Shown here one piece after another: positions 34,744 through 40,746 of a DNA stretch of 40,746 bases. Each line of letters opens with the position of its first letter. The stretch's first letter is position 1. Position numbers and translations under genes: made by a program. Below the pieces are notes generated by a model. That model saw only the letters and a list, made by a program, of their open reading frames with translations. It searched no databases and was not told the DNA's origin. The DNA is taken from contig SVJB01000017.1 in assembly GCA_015069185.1 (NCBI GenBank), forward strand, positions 1-40,746. Reading direction: 5' to 3'. The stretch comes from Oscillospiraceae bacterium (lineage in GTDB: Bacteria > Bacillota > Clostridia > UBA1212 > UBA1255).

Positions 34744-35484
34744 TCAGTCACTCAGAGGTCCAAAGTGATTGTTAGGAGTATTTACATAGCGAATCTGTAC
34801 GTTTACATTCACGCCTTCAACTATCTCATCATCAACGTATACCCTCTGTCCTGCAAAATCAGATAACTTAGTCCACACACCAACACCATTTTCCGGATCA
34901 GGAGTTGAAATATATATAATGTATTCTCCATCTACAAAAGGCTGCTCTCCTTGAAGCATGATAAGTGCATTATCTGCGTAATCTTCAAAAGTCTGTTCAA
35001 AAATCGGAGTACCTTTCAATGTACTCTCATAAGATCCCATCCACTGAAAAATTTCAAAAATTAATGTTCCTTTGTCGTCATTTAAACTAGGGCAAGAAAT
35101 ATACAAAGCTTTAAATTCTGTTGTTGGAAATATTTGTATTGCCAAACTGTCTTGTATTTGAATTACACCATTTTCTGCGTTTTTATCACAATAATACAAA
35201 TCCAATTGATTATCATTTAAAATCCCATCAGCATATGTGTGTTTGCCGGGCTCGATAGTAGGTTTTGGCGTAGGAACCTCTGTCGGATCAGGTGCTACCG
35301 TAGGAGTAGGAGCTTCAGTCGGTACAGCTGTAGCTACACTAGGATCAGGAGTCCTGATTTGCGCAGCTGTAGCAGTCGGCTGAGAAGGCTTATTACCCTC
35401 TCCACTTTCATTGTTTCCGCAAGCTACAATACATAACATTGCAATACAAACTAAAATCAACAAAAAAGTCTTATAATTTTTCAT
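34744..35484 (-). CDS. Surface lipoprotein with Pro/Thr linker and beta domain
   Basis: A 246-residue lipoprotein from ATG 35484 (AAAGGA upstream; an earlier in-frame ATG lies inside the previous gene and is not used). The lipobox Cys22 (IVAC) is followed by a Thr/Pro/Ala-rich linker (about 35-80, TP and PTPKP type repeats). A beta-rich domain of about 160 residues then matches the N-terminal domain of the protein at 37513-38274: both share a GT-L/I-I/V-FE-I/L-F-x-W core, a PIF-x-x-TFE motif and a Y-I/V-x-Y-I/F-S/T-TP segment. Function unknown; a binding role at the surface is likely. Confidence 0.8.
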   Translation of the reverse strand: MKNYKTFLLILVCIAMLCIVACGNNESGEGNKPSQPTATAAQIRTPDPSVATAVPTEAPTPTVAPDPTEVPTPKPTIEPGKHTYADGILNDNQLDLYYCDKNAENGVIQIQDSLAIQIFPTTEFKALYISCPSLNDDKGTLIFEIFQWMGSYESTLKGTPIFEQTFEDYADNALIMLQGEQPFVDGEYIIYISTPDPENGVGVWTKLSDFAGQRVYVDDEIVEGVNVNVQIRYVNTPNNHFGPLSD

Positions 35485-35488
35485 GTTT

Positions 35489-37516
35489 TTATCCTTTCTT
35501 TTTAAAAATTTTCTTAAGAAAAACAACTACTATGCTGACAGTAACCAGCAAAAATCCAGTAATTCCCAGCACTATTCCTAAATGTTTCGTAGGTTTACTT
35601 TCTTTGACAGAACTACTAAATATGTTATAAAAACGTGCATTAGGTAATGTATCTCCATCTTGATAAAACTTAAGTATATCTCCGTTTGAATCAATATTAT
35701 CAGACCATTTAAAAATAATATTAATTTTTCTGCCGGTATCTTGTAAACCAAGGCTAGAACGTGGTATAGCAATCTCCATTTTGTTGGAATTCACACGGTA
35801 CGCAACAAAATCGTTTGCCACTTCCCAATCCCATCCACCTTTTGATTTTTCCAAACGAGTAACATCGGAGGCTACATTATTACGATTTAGCACATATTGG
35901 AAACCTTCCCAATTAGGGAGATCACTACGAATTTTCCCATCTTCTGACAATATTCCTATAAAAAGATTCATCCAGTGCATATCTGTATATGTGGAAATAG
36001 GATCTTTTGTCTCTACATAAAAATATACATTATTATCATCGTAAGCAATTTTAGACGATTTAAAATCATTTCTGCCTGTTTCATTCTTATATTTAAGAAT
36101 TCCAAATCCGCCCGCATCTCTGATTGCAGTGTCATCGGTGTCGTCATCATAAGAAAGTGCCACACTGTCCCAATCCGAAAAATCGCCATCCACAGAGATA
36201 CTTTTGTATGCTCCGGAATCCTTATCAGATATGGCTACGTCCACCTTTTCACCTTTAAATCGCTTAATATTTATTATCATCTGACAATAAAAATTATCCT
36301 TCAAATCGCCTTGGAGAGTAGGCTCAATATCTCGACTGAATTCTGTTGTAAACTGATCGCAGAATTTACCAAGAACAGGTTGTTCATCACTGATAAATCT
36401 TGCCACACAAGATTCATTCCATCCTGTTATAAATATAAAGTCAGGATCCAATTCTATCGCTCTATCCCATTGCTGTTGAAAATTGGCACCATACTTGCTA
36501 CCATACTCATCACTAATAGGATCTTTAAGTAGCTTTTTATTACCATATGTAAAGCTACGACCTTGAGCTATAAAGTTACCATCTGCATCTCTGTCACTAA
36601 AGTAACAATATTGCTTTTTAGTAATACCATCATGCCAGTTTTGAGCCACACTAACAGCTACAATCTCGCAATCATTGTCCTCTGTAAAGCCCGGTTCCTG
36701 AGGATATGCTGATAACCATGGCCAGCTATTAGGGACTTCCGGAGGAGCGTAGAAAGGCCAAGATTGACGAAATTCAAATGTATCCTTGTACTCAGAAGCA
36801 ACTTCGTTACCAGATCCAACAACAAGAATTTTATTATTCCAATTGAACCACAAATCTGCATACTTCGGATTTGAATATAAATCCTCGTATAAATGTGCAA
36901 AGCCCGCAGCTGCGCCTACATCAGACCAAGTCATAAGAAAAGTGATTTGAGGTGTTTTTCCTCCACTTTTTCTTATTTCCATCCAAGTATCACATAAAGG
37001 TATCAGAATGTCTTTATAATGACCTGTCAGAGAATTCTCTACACCATTCACACACGCATTGGAGTAGTCAATAATTACTGTGTCGACGCCTGCATCAGAC
37101 AAAAGTTGCGCATGTTTTCTTAGCACATATTTATCTGCTGCCATATCATAGTAACCATAAATTGGTTCTCCCCAGTAATACCCTTCTTGCCTAGCACTCC
37201 ATCTTTTAGCATTAGTAAGAGCATCCGGATATTTTTCAAATATTTCAGATGCATTATTAGCCCTTACGCTATTGCCACCCTCACTTAAAATATGATAAAA
37301 AATACCAACATACTTATTTTGCCTTGTTTGGGACGCAGGCTGTTCTGGCGTACGTCCCAAGTCATCGGTAAAGCTCCAGTGTCCTTGTATTTTACTTGCT
37401 TTATCCATTTGTTTTTCCTGTTGTTTTGCATAAGAAGTAGGACTTATCATACAGCTTATGCATAAGATAAGAATTACATATATTGATATATACTTAAAAA
37501 TCTTCTTTTTAATCAT
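35489..37516 (-). CDS. Secreted, membrane-anchored GH99/GH71-like protein with CBM9-like domain
   Basis: A 675-residue protein. The signal peptide (about 1-30, ending SYA) is followed by a TIM-barrel GH99/GH71-like domain with KYVGIFYHIL, WGEPIYGYYD, DAGVDTVIIDYSNA and FIFITGWNES. The beta sandwich opening DGDFSDWDSVALSYDDD, typical of CBM9-like domains, spans about 435-635. A C-terminal TM helix (about 645-667) with Lys-rich tail holds it to the cell. The same domain order and motifs occur in the cytoplasmic paralogue at 16656-18506. It shares an ATGA overlap with the upstream gene and sits 4 bases before the lipoprotein gene, so all three are one operon. Substrate unknown. Confidence 0.78.
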   Translation of the reverse strand: MIKKKIFKYISIYVILILCISCMISPTSYAKQQEKQMDKASKIQGHWSFTDDLGRTPEQPASQTRQNKYVGIFYHILSEGGNSVRANNASEIFEKYPDALTNAKRWSARQEGYYWGEPIYGYYDMAADKYVLRKHAQLLSDAGVDTVIIDYSNACVNGVENSLTGHYKDILIPLCDTWMEIRKSGGKTPQITFLMTWSDVGAAAGFAHLYEDLYSNPKYADLWFNWNNKILVVGSGNEVASEYKDTFEFRQSWPFYAPPEVPNSWPWLSAYPQEPGFTEDNDCEIVAVSVAQNWHDGITKKQYCYFSDRDADGNFIAQGRSFTYGNKKLLKDPISDEYGSKYGANFQQQWDRAIELDPDFIFITGWNESCVARFISDEQPVLGKFCDQFTTEFSRDIEPTLQGDLKDNFYCQMIINIKRFKGEKVDVAISDKDSGAYKSISVDGDFSDWDSVALSYDDDTDDTAIRDAGGFGILKYKNETGRNDFKSSKIAYDDNNVYFYVETKDPISTYTDMHWMNLFIGILSEDGKIRSDLPNWEGFQYVLNRNNVASDVTRLEKSKGGWDWEVANDFVAYRVNSNKMEIAIPRSSLGLQDTGRKINIIFKWSDNIDSNGDILKFYQDGDTLPNARFYNIFSSSVKESKPTKHLGIVLGITGFLLVTVSIVVVFLKKIFKKKG

Positions 37517-38274
37517 ACATTTTCGCGATTTACTTTTTTAACAAAAATCACACATAACATAATAGCAGAAGCCAGTGCTAAAATCACCCACATAGAAGAG
37601 CTTGTATCTCCTGTTTCTGTCGGAGGAACTGTTGCCTCAGGTGTCGGCTCTGGTGTTGCCGCAGGTGTCGGTTCCGGTGTTGCTGCAGGTGCTTCTACAG
37701 GAGATAATGGTCCTGAAATTGTCTCACCATTTGCCACATCCGGTTCTACAGGATATGTCAATACATATACATCAGGAGCTTCACCCGGTCTTGCAACATC
37801 ATTTCCGTATAATCTAACAATACCTTCAGTAGCATTTACTCTTGTCCAGAAAGCAATTCCTTCTGCACTATTTGGAGTAGTAAAGTATGCAACATACTCT
37901 CCAGGGCCAAAACTAAATCCGTCTATCCAAACACGTCCTTCAGTGAAATTCTCAAATGTTTTTGTGAAGATAGGTGCATTGTTTGTTCTATCGATTGTCT
38001 CCGCATAGCTATTTTTCCATGAAAATAGTTCAAATACTATTGTTCCCTCAGGACTGCTACACTGTGCTATATTAAGACCTATACATGTAAAGTCTTTAGT
38101 TGCATTAAACTGTACTGCAAACGAATCATCATCAGAAGATAATGCATATAAACCACCTGTTCCATCCTCGGGGCATACGTTTACCCAACCTGCGTAAGAT
38201 ATCATTGCAAAGCAAAGACAACAAATAACGACAAAACTAATAAATAATCCACTTCTTTTCAAGATTTTTTTCAT
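37513..38274 (-). CDS. Surface beta-domain protein with Pro/Thr linker and C-terminal anchor
   Basis: A 253-residue protein from ATG 38274 (AAGGAG upstream; a GTG three codons earlier overlaps that site). The signal peptide ends SYA-GW near residue 28. A beta domain of about 150 residues, homologous to that of the lipoprotein at 34744-35484, precedes a PEPTPAATPEPT-type linker, a PPTETGDTSSS segment, a TM helix and a short basic tail. The T-G-D plus helix plus basic tail layout recalls sortase signals, but no LPxTG is present, so simple membrane anchoring is more likely. First gene of the surface operon. Function unknown. Confidence 0.8.
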   Translation of the reverse strand: MKKILKRSGLFISFVVICCLCFAMISYAGWVNVCPEDGTGGLYALSSDDDSFAVQFNATKDFTCIGLNIAQCSSPEGTIVFELFSWKNSYAETIDRTNNAPIFTKTFENFTEGRVWIDGFSFGPGEYVAYFTTPNSAEGIAFWTRVNATEGIVRLYGNDVARPGEAPDVYVLTYPVEPDVANGETISGPLSPVEAPAATPEPTPAATPEPTPEATVPPTETGDTSSSMWVILALASAIMLCVIFVKKVNRENV

Positions 38275-38347
38275 TTTACACACTCCTTAAATGTTAAAAT
38301 ATTGTGAATCAATTGTACTCGTTAAACAATGTCTGCGTAAATGCACA

Positions 38348-38361
38348 AATATGATCATATT
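38348..38361. promoter_or_regulatory. Perfect 14-bp palindrome in the divergent regulator/surface-operon gap
   Basis: AATATGATCATATT is fully self-complementary and sits 73 bases upstream of the surface operon start and 99 bases upstream of the AraC start. It is a candidate operator; AraC proteins more often bind direct repeats, so another factor may be involved. Confidence 0.35.
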
Positions 38362-38402
38362 GGATTATTTTAATATAAAATCGTATTAATTGTATCTGTT
38401 TA

Positions 38403-38431
38403 TTGATTACACAAGCAAAATTTGATATACT
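38403..38431 (+). promoter_or_regulatory. Promoter of the divergent AraC gene
   Basis: TTGATT (38403-38408), a 17-bp spacer and TATACT (38426-38431) lie 29 bases before ATG 38461, with AGAGAGG as ribosome site. Confidence 0.65.
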
Positions 38432-38460
38432 CTGTGACATTATAACAAAGAGAGGCTAAG

Positions 38461-39399
38461 ATGTTGATAAATTATTATTCTGTAAAAGTCACTTCAATAC
38501 CAAGTATTTTATTTGCTCACAGTTTTCACACCGACGGATACGAATATGAGCGTTCCTTACAATATAATCATTTTGAAATTTCTTCCATGGAGCAAGGAGT
38601 GGTACACAGACATTACAACTATAATGTGGACATTGATATCCCCGAATATTCTATTTCAATACAATTCCCCTCAAAAGATTGTTTATTTTCACAGACATGC
38701 GCAGATTATCATTCGCATAATACAGTTGGATTCGTATGTGAAAATACAATAGCTAAAATTAGCAAAGAGGAAATTATTGAGTTAACAAATATGCACGAAA
38801 ACAGTTTTCCTTGGGAAAGTGAAAAGGATTCGTCTATCAGCTTTATTTTTCCTAATCTTTTGCTACCCTCTGATGATACTATAAAGGTCCGTAATCTGTG
38901 TAAGCAAATAATACAAGAATTTAACACAACTAACCCAAAATTGCGTCAACTAGCTTGCGTTTCATCTTTGTTTTCACTATTCAAATTACTTACCGATATA
39001 TCCTGCAAACAAATTTTAGAACAACAGGCAGCATCACGTCGTTATGTTCCGGCAAATGCTTTGTATGCCAAGCAAGCTATGTTGTATATAAATGCTCATG
39101 TTGATGAAAAAATCAGCACTGATCAGATAGCAAATCATCTCGGCATAAGCGTAGGATATTTAAGCAATATTTTTAAACAAGAAACACATCAAACTCTTAT
39201 AAAGTATATAAATAATGCTAAAATAAAGAAAATTATAGATTTAGTGAATCATCAAAACATGAGCTTCTACCAAGCAGGAAAAGTTGTTGGTATTGAAGAT
39301 GCACCTTATTTATCTCGCTTGTTTAAGAAAACTTATGGTATTTCTTACCGCGACTATATAGATCACTTTAAAAAATTCGAAAGGCATAACGGAAGCTGA
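38461..39399 (+). CDS. AraC-family transcriptional regulator
   Basis: A 312-residue regulator. The N-terminal ligand-binding region (about 1-195) is beta-rich at first; the C-terminal pair of helix-turn-helix motifs spans about 205-305 (EKISTDQIANHLGISVGYLS, then the KVVGIEDAPYLSRLFKKTYG recognition region). It is divergent from the three-gene surface operon across a 186-base gap that contains a palindrome, so that operon is the obvious target. The inducer is unknown. Confidence 0.92.
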   Translation: MLINYYSVKVTSIPSILFAHSFHTDGYEYERSLQYNHFEISSMEQGVVHRHYNYNVDIDIPEYSISIQFPSKDCLFSQTCADYHSHNTVGFVCENTIAKISKEEIIELTNMHENSFPWESEKDSSISFIFPNLLLPSDDTIKVRNLCKQIIQEFNTTNPKLRQLACVSSLFSLFKLLTDISCKQILEQQAASRRYVPANALYAKQAMLYINAHVDEKISTDQIANHLGISVGYLSNIFKQETHQTLIKYINNAKIKKIIDLVNHQNMSFYQAGKVVGIEDAPYLSRLFKKTYGISYRDYIDHFKKFERHNGS

Positions 39400-39660
39400 C
39401 TTCTTTTCCTCGAAGCGAAATATTTCACAAGCTCCTCTACCACAAGTTTCTGTCCGTCAGGCAACGATTTTGCTATCCTTTTTTCAAAACTATTTGAGTT
39501 CAATTAGTTCATGAGCAATATCTGATATATCACAGCTCTGAATAATATTGAAAGTTTCATCAGTCTTCTTTCGTCCTAGTTGATTTAACACGTGTTGCTG
39601 ATACACCATATCAAAACAATTTCTTACATATCTACCAACCCTTGTTCTGCCTGACGTCTG
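39390..39660 (-). pseudogene. Decayed gene fragment, frameshifted
   Basis: On the minus strand one frame reads VRNCFDMVYQQHVLNQLGRK on to HELIELK and stops at 39492-39490; a neighbouring frame then continues NSFEKRIAKSLPDGQKLVVEE and KYFASRKR. Joined by one shift they look like a single former protein. I do not recognise the family. It overlaps the truncated IS3 orfB end and the end of the AraC gene, so it is a mosaic of old insertions. Confidence 0.45.
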
Positions 39661-40123
39661 CGTTTTCGTCGCTCATTAGCTCGAATCCATCTGTAATATT
39701 GATTCTCATATACCCCTAATGCTTTGCACATCTTACTCACCGGATATTCGGGGCTGTGCATATAGATTGCTTCACACTTCATCCGCGTGCTTGCATAAAG
39801 ATGTGCAGGGATTTTTTTAGTATTTCTACCTTATCCTTTTCATCTTGTAATTCTTTTCCCTTCTTTTTTAATGCTCGCTCAAGCTCCTTGATTTTAAGCT
39901 TCTGTTCACTATCGCTTAGTTCCTTCGCCTTGACAATCCCTTTTTCTTCCGCATAGCTAGGCATTCCGTGTTTTCTTCTGTAATCTCTCACCCACCTACA
40001 GACGGTATTTACATCTATTCCCAATTCCTCTGCTACTGATGTTGCAGATCTTCCATTCTACAATATGTATTTGGCTGTTTCTGCTCTCATTTCTTGTGAA
40101 TATTTACCGTTATTACTTGGCAT
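39624..40123 (-). mobile_element. IS3-family insertion sequence remnant (orfA with stop codon, orfB truncated)
   Basis: orfA starts at ATG 40123 (MPSNNGKYSQEMRAETAKYI), has an in-frame TAG at 40060-40058 (codon 22), then continues with the helix-turn-helix LGIDVNTVCRWVRDYRRKHG and a coiled-coil tail ending at 39779. Near its end an A7 tract could have served the usual IS3 frameshift. orfB begins at 39782 (MKCEAIYMHSPEYPVSKMCK, then YYRWIRANERRKRR) but stops after 52 codons; the DDE integrase core is absent. The element cannot move itself. Confidence 0.8.
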
Positions 40124-40204
40124 GGTTTCTTTCCTTTTGTATGCATATGACTTATATTTTACACACTCACACTTTTCCATACCAGTCCACTTTTTATATA
40201 GAAA

Positions 40205-40720
40205 TCATTGAACGATAATTGCGATTTCTTTTTCAGCTGTTAAACCGTAATATACAGCTTCTGCTCCATCACTAGCTGGTATGTGGTCTACTACATATAA
40301 AATTACAGTATAGGTTCCTGCAGCGGGATTATCCAAACCAAAGACCTTTCCCATTAAATAGTTTTGTGAAGCTGCATCTCCGGCTTTTACTGCAATATTG
40401 CTACTTATATTTACGCCATCTGCGTTTACTGCTGTTATTTTGCCATCCTGGATAAGCTGACTAAAATTTATTAGTTCCCCTGATGTAATCGTAATTTCCG
40501 AATCAGATGTAATAACAGGAAGGTCCCGCTTGCGATACTCTTCAAAAGCTAAGATCGCTATGGATTTTTCTCCTGAGTCTTCCGGCATTACTTCCTTCAC
40601 ATGGTCTCGTGTTCGAGGGACAACGATACCGAATATTACAACCAACAACATAACAGCAGCAACTATAACAGCTATGGAAGGCCTTGGTGTTGCGTCAGTA
40701 TGTACATGTGTTGGCATCAT
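40205..40720 (-). CDS. Membrane-anchored hypothetical protein, 5' end at or beyond window edge
   Basis: A 171-residue frame from ATG 40720. The frame stays open to the window edge (eight more codons, F-L-T-T-K-N-K-K), so the true start may lie outside. There is a short N-terminus, a TM helix at about residues 15-34 (IAVIVAAVMLLVVIFGIVV), then an extracytoplasmic domain of about 135 residues with beta-rich character, ending in a YTVILYVVD-like strand region. It has no recognised motif. It may be a type II membrane or pilin-like minor protein. No terminator is obvious downstream before the IS remnant. Confidence 0.6.
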   Translation of the reverse strand: MMPTHVHTDATPRPSIAVIVAAVMLLVVIFGIVVPRTRDHVKEVMPEDSGEKSIAILAFEEYRKRDLPVITSDSEITITSGELINFSQLIQDGKITAVNADGVNISSNIAVKAGDAASQNYLMGKVFGLDNPAAGTYTVILYVVDHIPASDGAEAVYYGLTAEKEIAIIVQ

Positions 40721-40746
40721 TTTCTTATTTTTGGTTGTAAGAAATG

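Noticed and set aside
37513-38274. Sortase (LPxTG) anchor on the beta-domain protein
   Set aside because: There is no LPxTG. The ETGD segment before the TM helix only loosely resembles a sorting signal, so membrane anchoring is the simpler reading.

Overview
The window is AT-rich and looks like the chromosome of an anaerobic low-GC Gram-positive bacterium, most likely a gut or rumen member of the Clostridia. I cannot fix the family. The reasons are strong AGGAGG-type ribosome sites, TTGACA/TATAAT promoters, a T-box leader, an RqcH-type NFACT protein, a glycyl radical enzyme with its radical-SAM activase, and surface proteins with Pro/Thr linkers and lipobox or C-terminal membrane anchors.

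Layout. 1-880: a decaying small-gene remnant with poly-A frameshifts, then a cluster of 42-bp palindromic tandem repeats. 880-8700 (+ strand): housekeeping genes, namely a HAD phosphatase, a THUMP RNA methyltransferase, purN, pgk-tpiA, a membrane protein, a 2-hydroxyacid dehydrogenase, murG and tRNA-His. 8700-10855 (- strand): an OmpR/HAMP-kinase two-component system. 10974-11200: a second 42-bp repeat cluster. 11281-15151 (-): a cytoplasmic GH2 enzyme with an AraC regulator. 15584-21655 (-): an amino-sugar and esterase operon (SASA-type lipoprotein, nagB, nagA, GH99-like protein, SGNH esterase). 21675-29306 (-): rqcH and ileS downstream of an XRE-cupin-acyl-CoA ligase fusion, headed by a T-box leader with an apparent isoleucine (AUC) specifier. 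29748-34557 (+): an operon of glycyl radical enzyme, activase, Zn-alcohol dehydrogenase and SASA-type esterase. 34744-38274 (-): a three-gene surface cluster (beta-domain protein with C-terminal TM, secreted GH99-like/CBM9-like protein, beta-domain lipoprotein) divergent from an AraC gene. 39390-40746: IS3 and other gene remnants and the start of a membrane protein cut by the window edge.

How the parts may work together. The carbohydrate genes fit capture and breakdown of an O-acetylated, N-acetylhexosamine-containing glycan. Three esterases remove acyl groups, the GH99-like and GH2 enzymes cut the chain, and NagA and NagB pass GlcNAc-6-P to fructose-6-P and on to glycolysis. No transporter is visible in the window. 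The glycyl radical operon is a separate fermentative module of unknown substrate: the enzyme has a dehydratase-like GCxE active site, but its activase lacks the extra ferredoxin-like cluster segment usual for such enzymes.

The most interesting regulatory arrangement is the Ile T-box in front of an acyl-CoA ligase and ileS. It suggests activation of a branched short-chain acid (for example 2-methylbutyrate, a known isoleucine precursor in anaerobes) when tRNA-Ile is uncharged. That link is inference.
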